The notes under the pieces were generated by a model. That model saw only the letters and a list, made by a program, of their open reading frames with translations, searched no databases and was not told where the DNA came from. Of a stretch of DNA of 64,000 nt, positions 1 to 11,609 are shown one piece after another. This DNA comes from Panaeolus papilionaceus (Eukaryota > Basidiomycota > Agaricomycetes > Agaricales): the NCBI GenBank assembly GCA_015501605.1, contig JADNRZ010000005.1, positions 2,480,001-2,544,000 on the forward strand, given 5' to 3'. Numbering within the stretch: position 1 is the first letter of the stretch; every line of letters starts with the position of its first letter. Made by a program: the position numbers and the translations under genes.

Positions 1-187
1 GTTTAATGAATAACACAGAGATTGAAATTCGAACGAGGTGCTTGATCAAAAAGCTTTCGAGTCAAAAATAATAGTTGAAAATTCAATTACAACACCCGTC
101 TCCAAAATCAAAGTAAAAGCAAACATTGCTGGTAAAACACAGAATACCAATCACTGTACTGGTAACAGACACAAGGTAACCGCATCG

Positions 188-3100
188 CTACTGAACCGCA
201 TCAGCCACCAACTCCAAAACCTCACCCACACTCTTGCCGCTATTCTTCACGTCTTTCGATACAGCCTGCCACACCGGTCCATGACGAGGTTCAGCAGCTA
301 TACATTTATCGCGCACGATCTTCCTATGTTCCTGTTCAAAAAAAGTACAGATCAGAAACCGCAGATCAAGTGGAGCAAAGAAAAGAAATACGAACCTCAG
401 TCCCATACTCCCTCTCAAACTTCATCCACCACCCCCACACATCCGCATACCCCCCAACCCTGCCCTTCCCTCCAGCTCCTCCCGCTGCCCCATGCCCATG
501 CGCCTCCCCACCCAACGTATTCCCACTCCCCCACCCCGCCCCCCCATCCTCCCTATCCCCTTGCACATCCAACCCCGCCGCCTTCTCAAACCACCCCCTT
601 GCCCTCTCCACCAGCCCCGCGCCGCTCTCCGCCCAGAATACCCGCGCCACGGCACATACGACGACGCTCTTCTCGCCTGCCCTCTTTATGGCGTCTACAC
701 TCATCCTCTTTCGCCCTGCGCGGGGTTCGCTGAGAAGGCTTATCGCCCAGAGGTACCCGCTGCTGGGGATCGCCTGAAGCCCGCGCGAGAGCATGGCTTT
801 GGCTTCGGGTGTGGTGACGTGTGAGATATAAGGTGGAGGGGGGTTGGAGCGCGATATCATCGTATGCGTCGTCGTGCTGGTGTTATTTGAGGATATGGAC
901 ACTGCTGCTCTTTCTTCCACACCCACGCTCTCCACCCACAGTTCCTCGCTCTGTGGCATCACCAGGCGCGCTTTTTCTAGGATGGCACGCGCTTTGATGC
1001 TCCGGCCTTCCATTTCTTCTAACCTGCTGGCGAGGATGCGCAAGGTGGGGTTCCGGGAGCATGCTTTCATGCCGGCTGTGTAGGATGCGCGGGCAGCTGA
1101 GAGGTCGCCGAGCTGCGCGTGGATTTGGCCTTGGATCATGTATAATTTGGGGGAAGAGGGGAACTTGGACAGCGCAGTTGAGAGTGTGGATAGTGCTGTC
1201 TTTAGCTCGTTTTGTGTGCGTTCAAATACCGCAGATTTCATCCAAATCTATGAGAGAAAAAAAAAGCAAGGTAAGTCTCAACCCCCCAAAAAAGGTCTAG
1301 AAAAACATACCCTCTCCGTATCCGCAACCCCCCTCGCCCTAACCAACAACTCCCTAGCGACGCCCAGCTCCCCATTCTCCGCCTCAATCTTCACAGCCGC
1401 AAGCCAAATCGCCTCACTCTCCGGATTAACCACAAACGCCCTTTCCAACACCCCCCTAGCGCCACTCACATCCCCGCTCTTCCACTTCTCCTTCGCATAC
1501 ATCAACCACAGCACTTCAGCCTGTGGGACACACTCCACGGCGCGTTCCAAGACGCGCTCGACGCCTTCTTTGGTCCCGAATGATTTTTCGAGTTCGGCGG
1601 CGCGTCGCCAGAGGGCTTTTTTGTCGGGGTAACATTTGAGTGCGAAGCTGAGCACGCTACGCGCCGTATGTACGCGTCCGCGGGATTCCAACGCCTCTGC
1701 ATCGCTCATCCACGTATCAAGCCTATCCTCCTCCTCGATATCCATCCCAACCGTCGCTTTAACGATGGCCTCACACGTCCTCGGGCTCCCCTCCTCTTCA
1801 CACTTCTCCGCCTCCTTCAACCACTGCTCCCGCGTCAGGAGTACACGGTGCTTCCTCAACTCCCGCACACCAGCTTCGATCGTCTTATCCACCATCTCGC
1901 CCAACCTCTCCTGTTCCTTCATATCCACTTCCACAACCACATCCATCCCCCCATCCTCTCTCTTCACCCCCTGCTGGCCCGCCTGTGCCTTCGCCTGCGC
2001 CTCACCCTCCAACAACCGTCCCGCCGCAATCCAAATCTCGTGGCTCGTCGGAACGGCCTTGCGGGCCTTGTTGAGGACGGCCTTGGCGCGTTCGGGGGTT
2101 TCTAGCCGGGCTAGGGCGAGCCAGAGCTCGATGGAGAGGGGGATGACTTCGACGGCGCGGGAGAGGAGGATGCGGGCGTCGGCGGCGGAGGATTCGAGGT
2201 TGACGGTTTCTTTCCAGAGGCGGACGGAGTTGGGGATGTGTTCGACGGCTGAGGGTGGGGAAGAGGTGGTGAGGGGTTGGTAGAGTGAAGGTGATGTCGC
2301 GTTTGTGATAGACGTGACGTGGCAGAGGTAAATGCAGCAGCAGAAAAAAAAAGAGAATATATGCGTCAGTAAAATTCAATAAACGAGAAAATGAGCACAA
2401 AGAAGCTGAAAAAGAGGATGAAAAAGGAAAAAAAAAGGGGAAACAAGTAGTACGATGCGTCTTGCTCGTTCTACCACCACAAAGGACCGGGAAAACAGCC
2501 CAAGGAGCATGAAAACGCGTCAAACAAAGGGGGGGGGGGGAAGAAAGAAAGAAAAACAGTAGAAAGCACCATGAAGGCGAGATACCATGAGCTTCAAAAA
2601 AAAACCAGCCACGAGAAGAAAAAAAAAAGAAAAAGAAGGAAAGCAACAGAACACTGTACAGGGTGATATAGAGCAAAAAAAAAACTCACCCTTCCTCAAC
2701 ACTCTCTTCTTCGCCTGCACATCTCCCTCCAACTCAGCAGCAGCAAGCCAGATCTTCACGCTCTGCCCAACATGCTGTACCGCTTCAGCCATGATCACTT
2801 TCGCGTCGTGATTATTCTACAGGTCAAACGTAAACATCAGCATCTCCCCCTTCCTTTTGATATAAAAAAAAAAGTAGGGAGCACAACTCACATGTAACCT
2901 CGCAGCCTCCAACCACACATCCTCGGCTTTAGGACACTGCTCACACCCCATCTTGATCTGTTTGCGGGCTGCGACCATCCTGCCTGCGTGTTCTTCAAGA
3001 CGCGCGGCTGCGATCCACCCTGGGGCGTGCTTTGGGTTGGATTTGACGAGGGAGTCGAAGAGCATGCGGGCCTGTGGGGAGGGGGTTAGTTAGGTTGTTT

Positions 3101-4236
3101 TACCATGGGGAAAAGGCGGGGGAAGGAGCACCTTTTTAATATCCCCGATCTCAGCGTCTGATTTCAAAATCTGCGAGTCGAGAGAAGTCAAGTATCCCTT
3201 TGGGTCGATGGATGTGGAGGTCCCAGACGTGGCGGTGCCTGATATCTACAGGTTTATCATCGTCAGCTCCTTTCCTTCAAAACAAGGGAACACAACGAGA
3301 AGACGGAGAGACAAAAACCCACCTGGTCCAACTTCAAACTCAGTATTTTATCTCTCGCCTGTCCAATCTCCACAAAATTCGTCATCGTCCCATCTCCCCC
3401 AAACCCCTCCCCAGGCGCAGGCGTAGCGAACCCCCCGCCCTCCTGCTGCCGACTATCCAGCGCATTCTCATACTCCCCCTTGCTCCTGTCCCCCACCAAC
3501 ACGCTGTCAGGGACGACGTAGGTGCGCTCAAAGTCCTTTCTGCGCTTTTTGCGCGTGAGGTTGCCCACTTCGGGGAGATTCTCCCATTCGGAGTCGGTCA
3601 CTGAGGATAAACCGCGTTTGAGATCTGCGAATTGTTGTTGGATTTTGGGGCGTTCTTGCCGGAGTTTGGCGAGTTCGACTTGTTCTTGTGCTTCTCTGTT
3701 ATTATACCTCGTGCATCAGCAAAATTGGAGGAGGATGCCTGAACATTAAACGCACCGCTTAGCCCTCCTCCGACTATCCATCGCTATATCCACCTTTTCA
3801 TATATCTTATCGGCTTCCTCGTCGTCTTGCTCGTATGCGGTGCCCACGAAAAGGCCATACTCGTTGTCTGGGTCTTGGAATTGGTCCGGGTCAATTTCGG
3901 GCTCTTCACCGCGTTTGGCTTGGGCTTCACTACAGGTGGGGAGTTAGCTTGAGTTAACGAAGGGTGAGCAGAGGGAAAGAGGAAAATATGGGGGATGGGG
4001 GAAAGGGAGGATGGGACAGCAACTCACGCTACAACTTCAGCAGAAGGCCCCTCTCTTGCAGGTCCAATATCGGATCGGGTGGTAAAGCCTGAAGCGCTAA
4101 ATAAATTATCAGCACTTAGCACTCTAAACTGTCACATGTAGCGCGTGGAAGAGACATACCCTCTACCGAGACCGGCGACATATGACGCCGGGGCTGGCAT
4201 GGAGAGGAAGGCGAGTTTGTTAGGTTTGTTGGACAT
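188..4236 (-). CDS. PRP6: Pre-mRNA splicing factor PRP6 (U5 snRNP / tri-snRNP HAT-repeat protein), ten exons
   Basis: Nuclear protein that bridges U5 and U4/U6 in the tri-snRNP. The N-terminus ([20 protein letters not shown]) and the DPDNEYGLF and YEKVD segments mark the PRP1_N domain, roughly residues 10-165. From about residue 290 to the end come tandem HAT/TPR-type helices, with repeated aromatic-alanine patterns such as [23 protein letters not shown] and [11 protein letters not shown]. Exons on the minus strand: 4236-4160, 4096-4028, 3929-3756, 3695-3323, 3245-3132, 3071-2892, 2816-2690, 2248-1311, 1247-396 and 331-188. They sum to 3,048 nt, an intact frame of 1,015 aa, slightly longer than the roughly 940 aa human protein. 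All junctions are GT-AG. The 2249-2689 intron is unusually long (441 nt). The gene is divergent from the gene at 4955. Identity is clear; exon edges were read by eye. Confidence 0.95.
2249..2689 (-). other. 441 nt intron of PRP6 with homopolymer and low-complexity tracts
   Basis: The other PRP6 introns are about 60-100 nt; this one is 441 nt. The donor (gtgag at 2689-2685) and acceptor (ctcag at 2253-2249) both look good and the reading frame joins correctly (RVLRK to AVEHIPN). The inside is strongly strand-asymmetric, with long A-rich runs on the plus strand at 2340-2450 and 2590-2690 and a run of G at 2529-2540. No independent gene is visible inside. Confidence 0.75.
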
Positions 4237-4954
4237 GATGGTGAACCGTCAGTGGGCAGGTGTCCTTAAGGTGGTAAAAATGTGAAGGGGTGAAGGAAGG
4301 TGATTGGTGTCTTGAATAAGAGAAAAACACAGGGATGTGTGGTAGGTTTTGTTATGTCGTCGCCAGAACAGAAGAGAACAGTTAGGTGCAGAATCAGCAG
4401 AAAGAGCCAGTATAATGCCCAGATTTCGTCTTGGTATTGCAGAGTCGCAGAAAATATAGGCACCCTGAAATTCGTATAAAGAAGCAGAAAACCCAGAGCG
4501 TAGCGTATCCAGCAAGCAAGCACACCCCGGCGTCGTCGTCGTCCAAGTCAATGCCTCAATGTGCAATGGTCCTGGTGCATTGCAGATTCAGTTGAGTCAC
4601 ATCACCCGTCAACACGTGGTGTGACTCTTTGTACAAATCCGGCCCGGCTCCGGTTACACAGCCACTAATGCATGCCTGGACTGAATTTCTGATGCCACAC
4701 CACTTGAACAGTGAACACCTCTCTGACTCCGAGTGTTAAGACGCCCATTGTGCACTGCGTCTGATTGTTGATTGGAGCTGCTGCGCTGGTTTGGACTTCA
4801 TTTTTACGACGACAACGACGACGAGAAGAAGAGGACGCGTCAACGAGAGGACTATGTTTTAGGCTGTCAACTTAACTCAACTCTGAACCTTGACGTTGAC
4901 CTCGACCTTAATTGACATATTTCCGTTCTGAATACTTGAAACCACGCTAAAGCT
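4237..4954. promoter_or_regulatory. Divergent intergenic region between PRP6 and the DUF262-like gene
   Basis: About 0.7 kb separates the two ATG codons, which point outward, so both promoters must lie here. I see no convincing TATA box, which is common for fungal housekeeping genes. The stretch just before 4955 carries GAC/GAA-rich trinucleotide runs at 4807-4840. No open frame here looks coding. Confidence 0.55.
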
Positions 4955-7900
4955 ATGCCTCGTGCCTCCACTTCCACTTCCACCTCCACACATCTCATAC
5001 CAGACCTCACCAACCCGCTCTTCACCATAAAACCTGAACCTGTCGACGACGATGAATACAACCCGAACCTTGACCATGGGGAAGAAGACGACTACGACGA
5101 CCAAGACTACGACGAAGACGACGATGGCGACCAGTTATTGTCTGATGACGCGCCGACGCCTACGCAAAGACTGAACGCGTTTGGACTCGATGAGTTGCCG
5201 GAGAGCAGGATTAGGAAGGTGAAGGTTGTGGAGCTGTTTGGTGAGTTTTACTTTTGAGTTTTGAAAATAAAATTTGAAGTTTTGGATTGAGTTTTGGGTT
5301 TGACGTTTTGAAGGATTGACTAACATGACCTCCATGCACAGATGCACTGCAAAACGACGAAATTGTGCTTGATCCGCCGTATCAGCGCGGTAAGTCCTCT
5401 CCTACTGCTCCAATACCTGTAAATCTAATATAAACCCCCAGACGTCGTATGGAACCTCCCCAAACGAACAGGTCTCATCGACAGTATATTCCGCAATTTT
5501 TATATCCCGCCGCTCGTATTTGCGATTCACACTGTCCAAACTGACGGGGATGACGAGCAGGAGGACGCTGGGGATGAAGCTAGTCAATCTAATGACAAGG
5601 GGGGTGGGGGAGAGGGAAGTTCAGTCGAAGATGGCGAAATCAGACCCACGCCTACACAGCTGAAGCTGAAGAGGAAGAAGGGGAAGAAGGAGATTCGGAT
5701 ATGTGTGGATGGAAAGCAGCGGTTGACGTCCATAAGGAATTTCATGGAGGGGAAAGTATGTTGTCTCCACTCTCTGCTTTATGAGGCGTTTGATTAATTT
5801 CATTTTTGAATTGAATTTAGATCCCGTTCAAACATACGGCTCTCCGTAAATCGTTTTGGTACACCGACGCCCCCGAATCCTCTTCAGATGATGATGAACC
5901 TGAACCACCTGAAGATGGAGAGGGGCCTAAGGAGAAAAAGAAGAAGGGGAAGCCGAAGAGGCATATTTTGCCGCAGAGGTTTAGGGAGGTGTTTGATGGG
6001 AAGGAAATGACTGTTGGTATGTATACATTTTAACATTCTATTACTTGCCCTTACCCTACTGACACGGTGAAATCATAGTTGAATATCGCCACCTTACTGA
6101 CCCACTTGAACGCGACCTGTTCAGACGCGTGCAGTTGGGGATGTCGCTTAATTCTGCAGGTTTGTTCCTCTCTCGCCCTCATTAATCTGATCTCTGATAC
6201 TAATGGTATTTTATTAGAGAAACTACAAGCTATATCGTCTCCTTGGGCAGAGTATGTCTTTCCCTTCCCTCTCTCTCTTTGAAAATCAATGCTGACAATG
6301 CGACCCCCAGCTGGATCACATCCCTTGAAAACAAATACCTCCACTCTCCCAACGGCCTCGGAAGCATGATCACAATGGACACCTCAAGAGGACGCGGATT
6401 TATGAATTTGACGCAGATGATTTGGGCATGTGAGGGGTATAGGGCGCGGAATCCTACGTCTACCACCACCCCAACTGCATCAACTCCAACCTCAACAATC
6501 CCAAACACCGCCCAAGGCGCACCTACGTACCCCACCCTCTCCACTTTTCTGTCGAGGTCGACGAGTCCGACGGCTGAGTTTAAGAAGGAGATTGAGGAGG
6601 TGATGAGGGGGATGAAGGAGATTGCGAGGGATGCGGGCGGGAGGGGGTGGGGGAGGTGTTTTGGGAAGGAGAAGGGGGATGTAGGAAAAGGCAAAGAGAA
6701 GGGCGACGCAGGAAAAGACAAAGACAAAGACAAAGACAAAGACAAAGAGAAGGGCAAAGGCAAGGAGCCAGCGAAGAAGGGCATGTCGGCGAGGATTGCG
6801 CCTGTGGAGTTTTTGTTCATGGGTGTTACACTGTTTGTGTTGCCTAGCTCGTTGTTGCAGGCGCATATTGCGTCGTCGACGTCCATTTTTGAGTTTGAGG
6901 ATGTGGAGCCCGAGGATGCTTCTCTGGACGCGTCTTTGACCTCCACCCAGCCTTCCTCCTCACAACTCCCACCTTCATCTACCCAACCACCCCAATCATC
7001 TCAATCCCAACCAAAACCAAAATCAAAACGCCCCCGAAAATCAACCCCCCGCGACATCCAATCCCACCTCCTGCTCTCGCTGCGCCAGCAGGGGCGGAAG
7101 AAATTCCTGGACTTGCGCACAAATTCGGTGGTGTGTAGGGCTATGTGGGAGACGGTGAGGGAGTTTGAGGAGCGGTATCGCATGAGGGGGGTGAAGGTTG
7201 AGGAGGGGGTGGAGGGAGGGGTGGTTGAGCAGCAGAAAGCTGCCCCAGCGAAACCGCCCCCATCTCAGTCTGCGAAACGACCGCTGCCGCTCCCGCCACC
7301 GCGTCCATTGGCTGCGTCTTCGTCGTCGGCTTCGGCTTCGGCACAAGCGCTGAATCGGGTTCATGTACCCCGACAAGATGATATAAATGTTGATGGTCGT
7401 GGTGATGATGATCAGATGGAAGTGGACCCTACTGATGCGTCGTCCCCTGATGCCGTGCCCAATACCGATACGTTGGAAGAGGAATTGAGGGGCTTGAGGA
7501 GGCAGTTGGAGGAGTTGAATGGGAGGGGTGGAGGTGATCAGCAGGGCGGACAGGGCCAACAAGAGGAGCGGGTGGAGGTTGTGGTGGGTTCGTCACGGCA
7601 CGTCAACCATTACCTTGCGGGTGATCAGCAGGGGACGAGCCAGGGCGGACAGGGTCAACAGGAGGAGCAGGTGGAGGTTGTAGTGGGTTCGTCATGGCAC
7701 CTCAACCATGGCCTCAACCACGACACACCCACCGTCCCCTCTCACACCCAACCATCAATATCGCTCACGGAGCTACCTTTCCCGAGTGAACCATCGTCAT
7801 CCACTGAAGCAGAAGCAGAAGCACAAGCCGAGGCAGCAGCGAGCGTGGAGAACCACTTGCAGCATATGAAAGCGAGGCTGGAGAATGTGAAGAAGAGGAA

Positions 7901-10900
7901 GGCGGAGGAGGAGAGGAGGGCGAGACAGTTGGAGCTGCAGGAAGCGAAGAGGAGGGCAGAGGAGGAGAAGAAGCGTGAGCATGATGAGGCGAAGAAGTGG
8001 GAGGAGAAGGTGTTGAGGGAGCTTGCTACTGGGTTGCTGCATTCCCCTATGCCCGTGCTGACGCCTGGTCAGTCTGTGGTGTCGGTGTCACCCCAGCTCC
8101 CACCTGCGACGTCGATGTCAACCCAACCACCAACGTCAACACCAATTCCAATTCAAGTCCCACTTTCAACGCCTGCTCAACCTCAAGCAACCCATCCCCT
8201 CGCGACGACCGCAACCTCCACTCAACCTCTGACGCCTTCCATTGCTCAAAGAGCCTCGAGTATGGATCGGTATTTTATGGATATGAATGCGATGTTGGAG
8301 ACGACGGAGAAGAGGAAAGCGGAGGAGGTGATGCAGAACAGGAAGGAGGAGGAGGAGATGTGGCAGAGGGGGTTGGTGGAGTATGGGAAGCTGCAAGAGG
8401 AGCGGGCGAGGGAGGAGGTGAGGGTGCGGGAGCAGCGGGCGAGGGAGGAGAGGATGCGACAGAAGGAAGAAGAGGAGAAGAAGAATAGGGAGAGGGAGGA
8501 GGAGAGGAGGCAAAAGGAGAAAGGGACCGAAGAGAGTAGAGTACGGGAGAAAGAGGAGAAGGATAAGAGAGAGTGGGAGGCGGAGAAGCAGAAACAGAAG
8601 GAGTGGCGGTCTTGGGCGCCCAAGCACACTCCTGTGCTCGGTAGTTTCGCAGTCCCCACGCAAACCCCCTCTCAAACGATCACGTCGTACGGGTCTGCTC
8701 CACTTAAGCTCTCTCAACCTGTGTTCTCTCAACCCACCTCTACGACGCCAACGTTCTCCCAACCCACCCCGACAATGCCGGTGTTTCCGCACTATAAAGA
8801 AACTGCCTGGTCGTACCCGGCTCCACTGCACCTATCTCAACCTATCCCGTCGATATTCTCTTCTACCTCTACTCCAACGCTGATGCAGCCCTCAACTTCA
8901 ACTGCAACCTCGACATCAACCGCACAAGCGCAACTTCAAGCACAGGTGTTGGCACAAGCAACACCGAGCATGCAACGCTACATGCAGAGTATGAAAACGC
9001 AGTGGGAGGCTAGTCAGAAGCAGAAGGCTGAGGAGGAGGCGAGACAGAAGCAAGTAGAGGAGGAGGCGAGGCAGAAGCGGGTGGAGGAGGAGACGAGGCA
9101 GAAGCAGGTGGAGGAGGAGCTGGGGAGACAGGCAGAGGCGTTGAGGCAGACGGAGGAGAAAAAACGCGAGAGGGAGGAAGCGTTGAAGAGAGAGCAGGTG
9201 TTGCAGGAGGCAAAGAGAGAGCAGGAGAGGGAGGAGGCGGAGAGGAGGCAGCGAGAACAATTGGAGGAGGCTCGGATGCGGGAACAGGTGCAGTTGCAGG
9301 AGCTGCTGTTGCAAGAGGCAAAGAGGCAGCAGGAGTTACAAGAGGCGCAGAAGCAGCAGGAGTTACAGGAGTTGCGAAAACAACAAGAGCTCCAAGAAGC
9401 GCAACGCCAGCAAGAGCTCCAAGAAGCCAAAAAGCAACGCGAATGGGCCGAATCGCGTAGGCAGCGAGAGAAGGAGGAGGCGAGGCAAAAGGAGGTAGAG
9501 GCTCAGCTGAATAGGGAGCTGGATGCAAGATATGAGGAGGCTGTGAGGATACGGGATGAGCAGACTTTGAGGGATGGGGAGAGGCAGAGGGAGAGAGAAA
9601 GGGAGAAGGAGGGGGAAGAGAGGGGGGAGAAGGTGCAGGAGAAGAAGAAAAAGGAGGAGCAGAAGAAAAAAGCGGAGGAAGTTGAGAGGAATAAAGTAGA
9701 GGAGGCTGAGGAGAAGAGGAAAGCGGAGGAGGCTGTGAGGAAGGCCAATGTTGCTCAACAGAAGTTTGCCCAGCAGAGGAGAGAGGAGAAGCAGTTGGCG
9801 TCGTTGCAGCTCCAGGTGGAGGTGGGCAGACCACGATCATCAGGCGAAGGGGGTAGTAAAGTTGCGTTGCCGGAACCAGAGGAAGAAGAGGAGCAAACGG
9901 AGGAAGAAATGAGGTCTGAACCACCTCAGGAGCTGGTCCCGAATACGCCTCATCATTTCCCTGATCCGTCTATGAACGCTGTTTATGGAAATGCGACGCT
10001 TACTGCCATGGAGAAGCGACTTGAGAATATGCGTGCTAGCAAGAAGAAGACTAAGGAGAAGGGGAAGGGCAAGACAAAGGAGGTTATTGTGGTGGATGAT
10101 GACGAGCCATCCGAGCCTGCAATTTCCAGGGAGAGAAGGTTGGCAAGGGAGCGAGAGGAGGAGGAAGAGTCGCATAAGGATGGTCCTATCTCTGTGCCGC
10201 CTGTTAGAGTCACGTATGGGCGTAAATCCATCGCGTCGTCATCCACTTCCACTCCAACACAATCTGCAGCACCTGCCACTTCTTCTGCCTCTCCGGTCAT
10301 TCAGATGCCGCCTGGTACGAAATTCGGGAAACCCAAGAAAGGAGCAAAGAGGAAACGCGAGGTCGCGGATACCGGCGATGCGCCTCCTCCACAGTCAACC
10401 GCGGTTGCGAAACAAGCACCTCCAAAGCCTGCCTCAAAGCGCCAGATGACTCCTCCTTCGGATTCTGTCCCGCTGACGACTTCTGATTCACTCTTCACAC
10501 TGCCCCACACACGCAAATCAGCAATCTCATCCGCCACTTCCTCATCGCACGTTGACCAACCCCCACCCAACATGGTGAAACCTAATCCATCCAAGAATCG
10601 TCGTACATATGTTCAATCCGACGACGAGGAGGAGAGTGCACCCAAAATGGCGAAACCTGATTCACCCAAGAAACGTCGTATATATGTTCAATCCGACGAA
10701 GAGAAGGCGAAACCTAATCCATCCAAGAAACGTCGTACATATGTTCAATCCGACGACGAGGAGGAGAGTGTGATCGTGGTGAAGCCCCGTGGTGGGTACC
10801 AGAGGCGGTCGCGATCGGGTTTGATTCGTAGGCCGAGGTCGAGGACAGAGTCGGAGGAGATAGATGATGAGGATGATGAGGTGCTGCAGTATCTGCTTGA

Positions 10901-10958
10901 TTCGAGGGAGGAAGAGTTGGAGTTGCCGACGCCGCAGAGGGGGAAATATAGGCGATGA
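4955..10958 (+). CDS. DUF262/GmrSD-N-like domain protein with giant coiled-coil and acidic-basic tail
   Basis: Seven exons: 4955-5240, 5342-5389, 5442-5755, 5821-6016, 6079-6159, 6218-6251 and 6311-10958, giving 1,868 aa. After an acidic leader, residues about 92-330 carry the DUF262 signature: DPPYQRDVVW, then LIDSIFRNFYIPPLVF, then VDGKQRLTSIRNFM. Those match the QR..W and D-G-x-Q-R motifs of the ParB/Srx-like fold that prokaryotic GmrSD and related restriction systems use for nucleotide binding. An acidic-lysine loop interrupts the domain. Residues ~400-1870 are Ser/Pro/Gln-rich linkers alternating with E/K/R/Q coiled coil (strongest about 830-880, 970-1080 and 1215-1500). The tail carries three copies of a basic-acidic block around TYVQSDDEE. 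I see no HNH nuclease motif. KKR-rich patches suggest nuclear location; that, and any function, is inference. Confidence 0.85.
6716..6754 (+). repeat. GACAAA hexamer tandem array inside the DUF262-like gene
   Basis: The unit gacaaa is repeated in frame and encodes alternating Asp-Lys (DKDKDKDKDK). It lies in a charged linker, so length changes would be tolerated. It is probably polymorphic between strains. Confidence 0.8.
7533..7710 (+). repeat. Imperfect direct duplication inside the DUF262-like gene
   Basis: Two in-frame copies of about 75-90 bp encode DQQGGQGQQEE(R)VEVVVGSS and DQQGTSQGGQGQQEEQVEVVVGSS. Each is followed by W/R-H-x-N-H. The copies differ at several bases, so this is not an assembly artefact of identical sequence. 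Confidence 0.8.
10568..10770 (+). repeat. Three-copy repeat encoding KP-x-P/S-KKRRxYVQSDDEE
   Basis: Three in-frame copies of a roughly 50-85 bp unit lie near the C-terminus of the DUF262-like protein. Each pairs a basic patch (KNRR or KKRR) with Y-VQSD and an acidic stretch (DDEEE or DEE). The S-D-D/E-E core fits an acidophilic (CK2-like) kinase site. That reading is inference from the motif alone. Confidence 0.8.
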
Positions 10959-11609
10959 TTGAGCGTTGAAATCTGGGTTTTGAAAGGTTGAAAAGAAAGG
11001 TGTTCTGCTTCGTTTTTGCTCCAATTCTTTGCACTCGTTTTTTCAATATTTTCATATTTCTCGTTGTACATATCACTTTGATACCACCCACACATGATTT
11101 TTTCTGTCTACTTATCTGTTATATCATCTCACGTTAAACATCACTAGATATTGATAATTCAAAATATTGACTACACACATACTTCACTCACATGCGAATT
11201 TCTGTCTAATACGGTACCATTCACTTACATATATCTCAATCTAGCTATTATGCACTTGTGCTACGAATTTGAAAGCTTAAGGCGCTAATGCTTGTGGTAT
11301 CAGGGATTGTGGCTCGAACATCCAAAGACATTTTCAAGCAAGGCTGTTCATCCGCAGCTCGGACACGAGTCGCCCCAGTCATCATAATTGAAGTACAATC
11401 ACTCAAATTGTCGGTTCGCTGTAAAAACGAGGTTTTTCTAGTCACCTTATGGGAGTATGACTAGGGTTCAAGAGCCTCGAGGTGCAGAGAATGACTCGGG
11501 TAGTGGGATGCGGGAGTAGAAATTTTGGATATAAATAGGGAGGGACGGGGTGTTTTTGCTTTTCGTCACCCCACTTCCCTTCTGCTTTAATCTATATATT
11601 TCCCTTGGT
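10959..11609. other. 3' region of the DUF262-like gene and spacer before a relic
   Basis: T-rich sequence after the stop at 10956-10958 fits a 3' UTR. The rest is AT-rich, with no coding signal on either strand. A TATA-like element lies at 11530-11537, just before the fragment at 11610. Confidence 0.6.
11530..11537 (+). promoter_or_regulatory. TATA-like box (tataaata) with pyrimidine-rich start region
   Basis: tataaata is followed at the expected distance by a C/T-rich stretch (11563-11608) and then an ATG at 11610. The arrangement is a typical fungal core promoter, but the frame behind it is broken. Confidence 0.45.

Noticed and set aside
6492..9924. Long minus-strand open frames opposite the DUF262-like gene (for example 9010-9924 and 8166-8831)
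   Set aside because: They encode P/S/L-rich text that is the antisense of E/K/R/Q codons. They have no start or splice context and conflict with a clear coding gene on the plus strand.
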